The notes beneath the pieces are model-generated. The model saw nothing but the letters and a program-made list of their open reading frames with translations. It was not told the origin of the DNA and did not search any database. From Neomesorhizobium sp963726065 (GTDB lineage Bacteria; Pseudomonadota; Alphaproteobacteria; Rhizobiales; Rhizobiaceae), in contig CAVSAU010000013.1 of NCBI GenBank assembly GCA_963726065.1, forward strand, positions 1 through 64,000: 64,000 nucleotides of DNA. Direction: 5' to 3'. Positions 1 to 8,059 of the stretch are shown here, piece by piece (within the stretch, counting starts at the first letter, position 1; the number at the start of each line of letters is the position of its first letter). The translations under genes and the position numbers were made by a program.

Positions 1-69
1 CAACCTTTAGGATGAGCGGCGCCAGTTAATCCTTGTTCTCCGTCTGTTCATGGTGTAGGAATATTTTCC

Positions 70-282
70 ATGCGCCATGTTCCAAAGACCGTTGACGATT
101 TCGCTTTCCATGTCGAGGTATGGACACACGACGACATGCACGTCGATCAGACGATGGCCGTGGCGAAGAACGTAATGCTCGCCAAGGCGGCCTATGAGCA
201 GTGCTTGAGGGAGCGCGAGGGGCGAATCGTGTGGTTGCGCAACGGTTGCCGTATCGTGTTGGAGTTCATTCCTGGTTCGTGA
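70..282 (+). CDS. Hypothetical protein, 70 aa
   Basis: Small soluble protein with no signal peptide or membrane segment. An ATG is preceded by a weak purine-rich ribosome-binding site (GTAGGAA) about ten bases upstream. The composition is ordinary for a real gene. The middle has a short helical stretch (AKNVMLAKAAYEQC) followed by a basic patch. I recognise it only as the kind of short conserved hypothetical common in Mesorhizobium; no function can be assigned. It converges on the next small gene, only 3 bases away. Confidence 0.5.
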   Translation: MRHVPKTVDDFAFHVEVWTHDDMHVDQTMAVAKNVMLAKAAYEQCLREREGRIVWLRNGCRIVLEFIPGS

Positions 283-285
283 GCC

Positions 286-513
286 TCACGCCCCACCTCT
301 GGCCGGCGTGTAGATCAACCCGATTTTCCTCTCACCGCACTTGCCGCATTTTAGCTTCGGGATGAGATCGTCGGCCATGGCCGGCGCGTCCGGGCCTAGC
401 CGGTCACGCAAAGCCTCAAGATCGAGGTTTTGAGAATGGTGACAGCGGAAGTTGTGGCAATACGCCCTCACGGTCATCCGCTCGTCTATGAGGGTTTGCA
501 GGGTCCATTTCAT
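286..513 (-). CDS. Small zinc-ribbon-like hypothetical protein
   Basis: About 75 residues starting at MKWTLQ. The open frame continues 12 codons upstream, but those are Arg/Pro rich and look non-coding. Two Cys/His clusters (YCHNFRCHHSQ near residue 20 and LKCGKCGE near residue 57) are spaced like a zinc ribbon, with a conserved-looking LRDRLGPDAPAM linker. Proteins of this pattern are frequent in rhizobia and their role is unknown. DNA or RNA binding is only an inference from the metal-binding pattern. Confidence 0.6.
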   Translation of the reverse strand: MKWTLQTLIDERMTVRAYCHNFRCHHSQNLDLEALRDRLGPDAPAMADDLIPKLKCGKCGERKIGLIYTPARGGA

Positions 514-1593
514 CGGCCCCCTATATGGCGACCGGGGCCGCGATCGCAACTCTTCCCGCTAATTTCGTTGACCTGTTCCAGAAGGTGAAAGTGAAGTACA
601 ATAACAAATAAATCACGAGTTGGAGCAACGGTGTAACCGAAAGCGCGGCCAACAACTCGATAGGAGCCAAGATCGCGAATAACTGGGCCGTGATCGGGGC
701 AGCTATAGCCTCATTGGCAGCGGTTGTTACCAACATCGACAGGATACAGGAAGCAATTAGCAAGCTTATTGGTAAAACCACACCCAAACTTACTATAATT
801 CAGCCTAGACTTGCTCTCTGATTCGCAACCTTTGGGGGCGTGAGGCCACTTTTCCTTTGATGGCCATGGGTAACATAACCTTGGATGGAGCTGACGACTT
901 GGCGCAGTGTAACTCTCCACTCCTAGGGTTGCCGTAGGGTGAGGTATTGGTCGTTCTAGATTAGCCTTTGAGCGCCTAGAATTGCGGTCTTTTAGCTCTC
1001 GCCCGTTATTCTTGCACTGTCGAGGATCGGAATACCCGGTGAAGCGATAGTCCTGAAAGCAGCATTACGAGAGAGCTCGGCTACTGATCGGCGTTAGAGT
1101 TTAATTCATGGCAACCACTTTTGTGCAGATCACGGCCGTTGTCCGAATCCGATCTCTTGAGGACGGTGCAGCTCGTCATGGCTGCCAACGATTTGGACTG
1201 ATCTAAGGCGATATGGACCTATAACCACTGTAGTCTCACGCCTGGAAACGGGAGGTAAGCACGATGGCTCTCGTCGAGGCTTCAAGTTCGGGCAAGAAAT
1301 TATGCTGGTATCGATGACGGTATTGGCGCACCTATGTCGCACTTTCTCCAATAAATTCAAGAGGATAACAGAATAATGCGGAGCCGCCTCTGGGCACCAT
1401 TTTCTTGATCTCACGCCAGTTCGCTTCGCTCACGGCTCCGATGGGCGGCCAGACGGGCCGACGGCGATCGCCCTTGCGAACCCTTCGGGTTCGATGTTGC
1501 GCCGGTAAGGCGCACCAAATTTTTCCAACGAAATGAAATTTCAGAACGCCCGGTAATTAGCGCGAACTGCTGACGCGGCTGGCGCGGCCGGTG
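514..1593. other. 1.1-kb gap with a possible gene remnant
   Basis: No confident gene. On the plus strand a frame from an ATG at 525 runs to TGA at 821 and is interrupted only by one TAA at 609-611. After the stop it encodes a plausible helix-rich peptide with Asn/Ile/Ala-rich composition (for example NNWAVIGAAIASLAAVV), so it may be a decayed gene. The antisense 521-787 frame is hydrophobic but has no ribosome-binding site. From about 900 to 1590 I recognise nothing except the two hairpins listed separately. Confidence 0.4.
1477..1514. repeat. Two adjacent perfect hairpins downstream of urtE
   Basis: The first hairpin is CGAACCC-TTC-GGGTTCG (7-bp stem, 1477-1493). The second is TGCGCC-GGTAA-GGCGCA (6-bp stem, 1498-1514), followed on the plus strand by a T-rich stretch. 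They lie about 80 bp past the urtE stop, so they may end or protect the urt transcript. On that strand there is no clear U tract, so a standard rho-independent terminator is not established. Confidence 0.4.
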
Positions 1594-2289
1594 TTAAACG
1601 GTCAGATACTTCCGGACGTCGGGCCTTTCGAGATCCGAAGCCGGGCCGGTGTGCACGATCTGGCCGCGGTCCATGATGTTGACCTCGTCGGCGAGATCGC
1701 GGCAAAAATCGAGATATTGTTCGACCAGAAGCACGGCGATCCCGGCGGTATCGCGCAAATAGCGTATGGCGCGGCCGATGTCCTTGATGATCGACGGCTG
1801 GATGCCTTCGGTCGGCTCGTCGAGCACCAAAAGCTTCGGCCGCATCACCAACGCCCGCCCGATGGCAAGCTGTTGCTGCTGGCCGCCGGAAAGATCGCCG
1901 CCGCGACGGCCAAGCATCTGCTTCAGCACCGGAAACAGCTCGAACACATGCGGCGGCACATTGCGGTCGACGCGCTTGAGCGGCGCAAATCCGGACTCCA
2001 GGTTTTCGCGCACCGTCAGCAGTGAAAAGATCTCGCGGCCCTGCGGTACGAATGCGATGCCCGACCGGGCGCGATCATACGCCGCGCTCCGGTCGAGCGC
2101 CTTCCCCTCGAAGGCTATGCTTCCCGATGTCAGCCGATGATGGCCAACGATCGATTTCATCAAACTGGTTTTGCCCACGCCGTTGCGGCCGAGCACGCAG
2201 GTGATCTTTGCCGCATCCGCCTTGAGCGACACGCCGCGCAGCGCCTGGGCCGCGCCGTAATGGAGGGTGGCGTTGGTCACCTCAAGCAT
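1594..2289 (-). CDS. urtE: Urea ABC transporter ATP-binding subunit UrtE
   Basis: One of the two cytoplasmic ATPases of the urea importer, about 231 residues. Walker A is GRNGVGKTS, the ABC signature is LSGGQQQQLAIGRAL and Walker B is LLVLDEPTEG. The LivF-like ending and the GIQPSI loop after Walker B are typical of UrtE. The frame is open 61 codons further upstream, but that part is an intergenic repeat; the start at MLEVTNATLHYG fits the family. It is last in a five-gene operon and separated from urtD by a 185-bp gap with a strong hairpin. Confidence 0.93.
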   Translation of the reverse strand: MLEVTNATLHYGAAQALRGVSLKADAAKITCVLGRNGVGKTSLMKSIVGHHRLTSGSIAFEGKALDRSAAYDRARSGIAFVPQGREIFSLLTVRENLESGFAPLKRVDRNVPPHVFELFPVLKQMLGRRGGDLSGGQQQQLAIGRALVMRPKLLVLDEPTEGIQPSIIKDIGRAIRYLRDTAGIAVLLVEQYLDFCRDLADEVNIMDRGQIVHTGPASDLERPDVRKYLTV

Positions 2290-2319
2290 GACTGGCAATC
2301 CTGAAACCTGGTCCCCCTG

Positions 2320-2339
2320 CACCCCCGGCGACGGGGGTG
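2320..2339. repeat. Hairpin repeat between urtD and urtE
   Basis: A perfect 8-bp stem (CACCCCCG / CGGGGGTG) with a GCGA loop. It is followed by a second short inverted repeat (CTGGC-AG-GCCAG) around 2350. The pair sits within the operon, between the urtD stop and the urtE start. This resembles the palindromic intergenic elements common in rhizobial genomes. It may modulate urtE expression relative to the upstream genes. Confidence 0.5.
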
Positions 2340-2474
2340 GCCACCTTCTGGCAGGCCAGAGGGGGTTGGTGAAAACTTCGATTGCGTGCATGAACCGAAC
2401 GAACAGGCGCTTATCGCCGCCCGAAGCGGTCGCCTCCACCTGAAATCTATTCAAATCCACACGCCACCACATGC

Positions 2475-3221
2475 CTAGCGCCCCAGATACACTTCGACGA
2501 CACGCTCGTCGGCCGACACGGAATCCAGCGTGCCCTCCGACAGCACCGAGCCTTCATGCAAACAGGTGACCTTGACGCCGAGCTCGCGGACAAAATGCAT
2601 GTCGTGTTCGACCACGATGACCGAGTGTTCACGTGCGATGTCCTTGAGAAGCCGCGCCGTTTCCTCCGTTTCAGCATCTGTCATGCCGGCCACGGGCTCG
2701 TCGACAAGCAGAAGCTTCGGGTCTTGCGCCAGAAGCATGCCGATCTCCAGCCACTGCTTCTGGCCGTGCGAAAGATTTGCCGCGAGATCGCCGCGCCGGT
2801 CGCCCAGCCGCGTGATGCCCAGGATGTCATCGATGCGGCTGCCTTCTTCAGCCGAGCGGCGATGGAAAAGCGCCGGAAAGATCGAGCGTGGCCCTTTCAG
2901 CGAAAGCAGAAGGTTGTCCTCCACCGAATGGCTTTCGAAGACGGTCGGCTTCTGGAACTTGCGGCCGATGCCCATCATGGCGATTTCAGCCTCGTCGTGG
3001 CGGGTGAGATCGATGTCGCCGTCGAAAAAGATCTCGCCGCTGTCGGGGCGTGTCTTGCCGGTGACGATGTCCATCATCGTCGTCTTGCCGGCACCGTTGG
3101 GGCCGATGATGGCGCGCATCTCACCGCGATCGAGCACCAGCGAAAGGTCGTTGATCGCGCGGAACCCGTCGAAAGAGACCGACACCCCGTCGAGGTAAAG
3201 GATGGTGTTTCCCCGGCTCAT
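2475..3221 (-). CDS. urtD: Urea ABC transporter ATP-binding subunit UrtD
   Basis: LivG-type ATPase of 248 residues that pairs with UrtE to power urea uptake. Walker A is GPNGAGKTT, the signature is LSHGQKQWLEIGM (the H for G substitution is usual in UrtD) and Walker B is LLLVDEPVAGM. The ATG overlaps nothing and follows urtC by 3 bases, so the two are translationally close. Length and order (A-B-C-D-E) match the standard urt operon. Confidence 0.95.
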   Translation of the reverse strand: MSRGNTILYLDGVSVSFDGFRAINDLSLVLDRGEMRAIIGPNGAGKTTMMDIVTGKTRPDSGEIFFDGDIDLTRHDEAEIAMMGIGRKFQKPTVFESHSVEDNLLLSLKGPRSIFPALFHRRSAEEGSRIDDILGITRLGDRRGDLAANLSHGQKQWLEIGMLLAQDPKLLLVDEPVAGMTDAETEETARLLKDIAREHSVIVVEHDMHFVRELGVKVTCLHEGSVLSEGTLDSVSADERVVEVYLGR

Positions 3222-3224
3222 CGC

Positions 3225-4451
3225 TCACTCCGCCGGTTGTGGTTCTGGCACGCCCGGCTCGTCTTTCCAGCCACTGGCCTTGCCGGGCGAGGCCCGGACG
3301 ATTGCGGGCGGTTCGGGCGGCGGCAGTAATGCTTCCTGCGAAGCGGCATGGCGGGCCTTCGCATCGTTCCGCCACTGGTCCCACATGCCGACGATGCCTT
3401 TGGGCAGGAACAGGGTGACTGCAACGAACAGGCCGCCGAGCGCGAACAACCAGAGTTCCGGCAAGGCGCCCGTGAACCAGCTCTTGCCAGTGTTCACGAG
3501 GATGGCGCCAATGATGGGGCCGACAATGGTGCCGCGACCGCCGATGGCCGTCCAGATGACCACCTCGATCGAGTTGGCGGGGTCGAACTCGCCCGGATTG
3601 ATGATGCCGACCTGCGGCACGTAAAGCGCGCCCGCGATACCGGCCATGACAGCTGACACGGTGAAGGCGAACAACTTGACGTTTTCCGCCCGCCAGCCGA
3701 GGAAGCGGGTGCGGCTTTCGGCGTCGCGCACGGCCATCAGCAGCTTGCCGTATTTGGAGCCGACGATCCGCCAGGTGACGAACACAGCCAGTGCAAGCGC
3801 TAGCGCGGTCGCGGCAAACAGCGCCGAGCGCGTGCTGCTCGCCTGCACGTTGAAGCCCAGAATCTCCTTGAAATCAGTGAGGCCGTTGTTGCCGCCGAAC
3901 CCCATGTCGTTACGGAAGAAGGCGAGCAGCAGCGCATAGGTCATCGCCTGGGTGATGATCGAGAGATAAACGCCGGTGACCCTGGAGCGGAAGGCGAACC
4001 AACCCAAGACGAAGGCCAGCATTCCAGGCACCAGCATCACCATCAGGGCGGCGAACCAGAATTGGTCGAAACCGTACCAGAACCACGGCAGTTCCCTCCA
4101 GTTGAGGAACACCATGAAATCCGGCAGCAGCGGGTTGCCGTAGACGCCGCGGTCTCCAATCTGCCGCATCAGATACATGCCCATGGCATAGCCGCCGAGC
4201 GCGAAGAAAGCTCCATGGCCAAGCGAAAGGATGCCGCAATAGCCCCAGACCAGATCGAGCGCCAAAGCCAGCAGCGCATAGCAGAGATATTTGCCGGTGA
4301 GCGCCACGATGTAGCTCGGCACATGCAGGGCGCTTGTGGACGGCACGGCCAGATTCAGGATGGGCACGATCACCGCCGTCGCCAACAGGAGCAGGATGGT
4401 GATGAGGATGCGACGGTCGGCGCCCGCGGCGAAAAAGCGGCCCGTAATCAT
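3225..4451 (-). CDS. urtC: Urea ABC transporter permease UrtC
   Basis: LivM-type inner-membrane permease, about 408 residues, starting at MITGRFF. The open frame upstream of this overlaps urtB in another phase and is not real. It has a run of hydrophobic helices, the central WGYCGILSLGHGAFFALGGY motif region of this permease class, and GGRGTIVGPIIGA near the C-terminus. The last 50 residues form a charged cytoplasmic tail. It starts 13 bases after the urtB stop. Confidence 0.94.
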   Translation of the reverse strand: MITGRFFAAGADRRILITILLLLATAVIVPILNLAVPSTSALHVPSYIVALTGKYLCYALLALALDLVWGYCGILSLGHGAFFALGGYAMGMYLMRQIGDRGVYGNPLLPDFMVFLNWRELPWFWYGFDQFWFAALMVMLVPGMLAFVLGWFAFRSRVTGVYLSIITQAMTYALLLAFFRNDMGFGGNNGLTDFKEILGFNVQASSTRSALFAATALALALAVFVTWRIVGSKYGKLLMAVRDAESRTRFLGWRAENVKLFAFTVSAVMAGIAGALYVPQVGIINPGEFDPANSIEVVIWTAIGGRGTIVGPIIGAILVNTGKSWFTGALPELWLFALGGLFVAVTLFLPKGIVGMWDQWRNDAKARHAASQEALLPPPEPPAIVRASPGKASGWKDEPGVPEPQPAE

Positions 4452-4464
4452 GCCAAGGCTCCGA

Positions 4465-6174
4465 TCATGCTTCCACCGCCCTGCCCTTGAGCGCGAACAG
4501 GCCGCGCGGGCGTTTCTGGATGAACAGAATGATGAGCACCAGCACCAGGATCTTACCGAGCACGGCGCCGGCATAGGGCTCAAGGAACTTGTTGAGGATG
4601 CCGAGCGAGAAGGCGCCGACCAGCGTGCCCCACAGGTTGCCGACGCCACCGAACACGACGACCATGAAACTGTCGATGATGTAGCCCTGGCCGAGATTGG
4701 GCGACACGTTGTCGATCTGGCTGAGCGCCACCCCGGCAATGCCGGCGATACCGGAACCCAAAGCGAATGTCAGCGCGTCGACCCATGGTGTGCGTATCCC
4801 CATCGACGCGGCCATGCGCCGGTTCTGGGTAACGGCGCGCATCTGCAAGCCCCACGGCGTGCGTTTCATCACGTAGTGAAGGATGGCGAAAACCCCCAAC
4901 GAGAAGACGACGATCCACAGCCGGTTCCAGGTGATCGCCAGCTGGCCGATTTCGAAACCGCCCGACATCCAAGACGGATTGCCGACCTCGCGGTTGGTAG
5001 GGCCGAAGATGGTCCGCACCGCCTGCTGCAGGATCAGCGATACGCCCCAGGTGGCAAGCAGCGTTTCCAACGGGCGGCCGTAGAGAAAGCGGATGATGCC
5101 GCGCTCGATGGCCAGTCCGACCGCACCGGCAACCAGGAAGGCGAGCGGCAGCGCGATCGCCAGCGACCAGTCGAACAAGCCGGGAAAGGAGCTGCGGATG
5201 ATGTTCTGCACGACGAAGGTGGTGTAGGCGCCGAGCATCACCATCTCGCCATGCGCCATGTTGATGACGCCCATGACGCCGAACGTGATGGCCAGGCCGA
5301 TCGCCGCGAGCAGCAGCACCGATCCCAGCGATATACCGTACCAGACGTTTTGCGCGGCATTCCAGATGGCGAGCGTGCCGGTGATGCCAGCGATGGCGCC
5401 TTCGGTGGCTTCTTTGACGGCGCCGTCTTCGGCGTCTGCTGCAAAGGCGGTGAGCAACGAAAGCGCATCGCGATCACCGCGCGCCTTCAACACGGAAATC
5501 GCAGCCAGCTTTTCGCTTGCCGGCAGGTCGGAGACGAGCACAGCGGAGGCGCGGGCCTGCTCGAGCTGCTTCTTCACGCTGGTGACCGCCTCGTTGAGGA
5601 TCGCCGCATCGAGCGCCTCGATGGTTGCCGCATCGGGCGTCTTGAACATCGTGCGCGCGGCGGCAAGGCGGGCTGCGGGATCGGCGGAACTCAGCGTCAG
5701 TCCACCCAGGGCATCGCGGACGGTTCGCCGCAGCGTATTGTTCACCTTGATCTTGGTGACCTCGGCTTTGGTGGCCTCGCCTGCGCCGTCGCCGTTCAAT
5801 GGATCGGCGAGCATGATGGTCTGGCCTTGCTCCTTGCCTATGAAGACGCTCGCATCGGCCTTGCGGAAATAGAGATCGCCGTTTGAGAGCGCGGTCAGCG
5901 AGCGCTCGACCGACGGATCGCCGGTTGCGGCCAGTTCCCTCACGATTTGTACGGTTGTCTGGAAGTTTTTGGCGGTGGCGAATTTGGCGATGATGGTCCG
6001 CAGCGCAGCTTCGTCGGCCTGGGCTGGTGAGGAGAAATGGAAGATCAACGCCACGGCGAAGAAAAAGATGGCGAAGACATCCTTCCATGTTGTGGCCCAG
6101 CGTTCGACCGAACCCCCGTCACTTGAGGGGGTGATGCGGGACAGACGTGGGCGATGTGGAACGGGTTTTGTCAT
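4465..6174 (-). CDS. urtB: Urea ABC transporter permease UrtB with N-terminal extension
   Basis: LivH-type permease of 569 residues. Residues 1-50 hold a hydrophobic signal-like segment ending near SSPAQADEA. Residues 50-270 are a predicted periplasmic domain, which other proteobacterial UrtB proteins also carry. Residues 275-569 are the membrane permease, with the GVMGVINMAHGEMVMLGAY and GGVGNLWGTLVGA motifs. No better internal start exists before the transmembrane part. It lies between urtA and urtC. Confidence 0.93.
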   Translation of the reverse strand: MTKPVPHRPRLSRITPSSDGGSVERWATTWKDVFAIFFFAVALIFHFSSPAQADEAALRTIIAKFATAKNFQTTVQIVRELAATGDPSVERSLTALSNGDLYFRKADASVFIGKEQGQTIMLADPLNGDGAGEATKAEVTKIKVNNTLRRTVRDALGGLTLSSADPAARLAAARTMFKTPDAATIEALDAAILNEAVTSVKKQLEQARASAVLVSDLPASEKLAAISVLKARGDRDALSLLTAFAADAEDGAVKEATEGAIAGITGTLAIWNAAQNVWYGISLGSVLLLAAIGLAITFGVMGVINMAHGEMVMLGAYTTFVVQNIIRSSFPGLFDWSLAIALPLAFLVAGAVGLAIERGIIRFLYGRPLETLLATWGVSLILQQAVRTIFGPTNREVGNPSWMSGGFEIGQLAITWNRLWIVVFSLGVFAILHYVMKRTPWGLQMRAVTQNRRMAASMGIRTPWVDALTFALGSGIAGIAGVALSQIDNVSPNLGQGYIIDSFMVVVFGGVGNLWGTLVGAFSLGILNKFLEPYAGAVLGKILVLVLIILFIQKRPRGLFALKGRAVEA

Positions 6175-6268
6175 GTCGTTTGGTTGTCGCTCAAGCAGGG
6201 CTTCCGGGCCAAGGGAGGTTGGAATCGGCCCGGAAGCTGCGCGGTATGGCGCGTTACTCGGGCACGGG

Positions 6269-7580
6269 TCAGTTGATGCCCTTGCCGCCGCATTTGCCGG
6301 TGGCGACGTTGAAGTTTCCGCATGACAGCGGCGCCCGCCAGTCGGCGATCAGATCCTTCGAGTCCGGCAGATAGTCGGACCATTCGTCGCCAACCACGAG
6401 GCCAGAGGTCTCCCAGACAGTCTCCATCTGACCGTCGGCCTGGATCTCGCCGATCAGCACCGGCTTGGTGATGTGGTGGTTGGGCATCATGGTCGAGAAG
6501 CCGCCCGACAGGTTGGGCACCGAGACGCCCACGATGGCGTCGATCACGGCATCAGGATCGGTGGCGCCGGCCTTCTCGACCGCCTTGATCCACATGTTGA
6601 AGCCGATCACATGCGCTTCCATCGGGTCGTTGGTGACGCGCTTTCGGATTCTTGGTGTATTCCTGCCATTTGGCGATGAAGTCGCTGTTTTCCGGCGTGT
6701 CGACCGACTGGAAATAGTTCCAGGCGGTCAGGTGGCCGACCAGCGGAGCGGTATCGAGACCAGCGAGTTCTTCCTCGCCCACCGAGAAGGCGACGACCGG
6801 AATGTCCTCGGCCTTGATCCCCTGGTTGCCGAGCTCCTTGTAGAAGGGCACGTTGGCGTCGCCATTGATGGTCGAGACGACAGCCGTCTTCTTGCCGGCG
6901 GAACCGAAATTCTTGATGTCGGTAACGATGGTCTGCCAGTCGGAATGACCGAACGGCGTGTAGTTGACCATGATGTCTTCCTTGGCCACGCCCTTCGATT
7001 CGAGATAGGCCTGCAGGATCTTGTTGGTGGTCTGCGGATAGACGTAGTCGGTGCCGGCCAGCACCCAGCGCTCCACGGATCCTCCGTCCTCGCTCATAAG
7101 ATAGTCGACGGCGGGAATGGCCTGCTGGTTGGGGGCAGCGCCTGTGTAGAAGACGTTGCGCTGGCTTTCCTCGCCTTCATATTGGACGGGGTAGAAAAGC
7201 AGCGAGTTGAGTTCGTCAAACACCGGCAGAACGGATTTGCGCGACACCGACGTCCAGCAGCCGAACACCGCGGCCACCTTGTCCTTCTCAATCAGCTCGC
7301 GCGCCTTCTCGGCAAACAGCGGCCAGTCCGATGCGGGGTCGACGACGACGGCCTCGAGCTTCTTGCCGAGCAGGCCGCCTTTCTTGTTTTGCTCGTCGAT
7401 CAGGAACAGCATCGTGTCCTTGAGAGTGGTTTCCGATATCGCCATCGTCCCCGAAAGCGAGTGGAGGATACCGACCTTGATGGTCTCTTCCTGAGCGATC
7501 GCCGGAGCGGCGAAGCTCATGCTCGCCGTAATCGCCGCGGCTGCCAGGAAATTCGTGTACGTCGAGAAATTACCCCTCAT
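6269..7580 (-). pseudogene. urtA: Urea ABC transporter binding protein UrtA, frameshifted
   Basis: Periplasmic urea-binding protein of the amide/branched-chain amino acid binding family. It starts at MRGNFSTYTN with a signal peptide ending at APAIAQ, then ETIKVGILHSLSGTMAISE. The family sequence continues without break to the Lys-Asn-Pro-Lys region and then slips one base at 6642-6644, where a TTT (AAA in the coding strand) is one base too long. The remaining 118 residues, ending GNFNVATGKCGGKGIN, are intact in the next frame. A one-base error or a recent mutation is likely, since the other urt genes are intact. It is first in the operon behind a sigma-54 promoter. Confidence 0.9.
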
Positions 7581-7622
7581 GGTGGACACCTCCGAACAGG
7601 GTTGCTGCACTGCGATATGCAA

Positions 7623-7639
7623 AGCAACCACCGTGCCAG
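7623..7639 (-). promoter_or_regulatory. Sigma-54 promoter of the urt operon
   Basis: Read on the minus strand this is C-TGGCACG-GTGG-TTGCT, an exact match to the sigma-54 -24/-12 consensus (YTGGCACG-N4-TTGCW). The -12 element lies about 43 bases upstream of the urtA ATG, which leaves a short leader of about 30 bases. Known biology fits: urea uptake is induced by nitrogen limitation through NtrC and RpoN. I did not find a clear NtrC enhancer. Confidence 0.85.
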
Positions 7640-7898
7640 TTGGAGAAGCGCCGCTCACTGCCACCTCTATTGAAGCGTTATCAAGCGTTTATGCTCTGTG
7701 GCCGATTGGTCGGCAGTCAACCATGCCAAAGCCCACCTGCCGTTTCTTTATGCAGAATGGAAAGGCCGTCTAAAAAATAGGCAGTAACAATAGTGGCGTC
7801 AAGCGCGGCTGACATGCGTGTTTGGCGGAGTAAATCGACAGAACGAGTCTCGCAAAAGAAACGACTCACGGCGATAGCGGGGGCGAAGCAATGCATGG

Positions 7899-7916
7899 TT
7901 GTGCAGCGCAGCACAA
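7899..7916. promoter_or_regulatory. Inverted repeat TTGTGC-N6-GCACAA
   Basis: An 18-bp near-palindrome in the 479-bp divergent region between urtA and the polyol ABC operon. The half-sites are in the order GTGC then GCAC, the reverse of the NtrC order GCAC then GTGC, so it is probably not an NtrC site. It could serve either flanking operon. Confidence 0.4.
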
Positions 7917-7927
7917 TTTCCCACTTG

Positions 7928-7970
7928 TTTGTTTAGTAATTTGTGCTTTTACTAAACAAAACTACTAAAC
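7928..7970. promoter_or_regulatory. Candidate operator upstream of the dha/polyol operon
   Basis: A perfect 12-bp inverted repeat (TTTGTTTAGTAA at 7928-7939 and TTACTAAACAAA at 7949-7960) separated by 9 bases. A third TACTAAAC half-site lies at 7963-7970, 13 bases after the second. It is AT-rich in a GC-rich genome and ends 90 bases before the ATG of the binding-protein gene. It is a strong candidate operator; the regulator is not identified and no classic sugar repressor gene is adjacent. Confidence 0.6.
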
Positions 7971-8059
7971 ATCGTTCGATGCGGGTTTGAGCCCCCCGGA
8001 GGAGAGGGGTTGGAGTTTTGAGGTCGTCAATCCGATGGCTTCGCTAATGGGAGGAAGGC

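Noticed and set aside
521..787. 88-residue hydrophobic minus-strand frame
   Set aside because: No ribosome-binding site and it is antisense to a more plausible plus-strand frame; membrane-like look follows from the complementary codons.
4336..5886. 516-residue open frame on the plus strand over urtB
   Set aside because: Antisense shadow of urtB; polar and repetitive composition without hydrophobic core or start signal.
7899..7916. NtrC enhancer for the urt operon
   Set aside because: The half-sites are in the opposite order to NtrC sites, so it was kept only as an unassigned inverted repeat.
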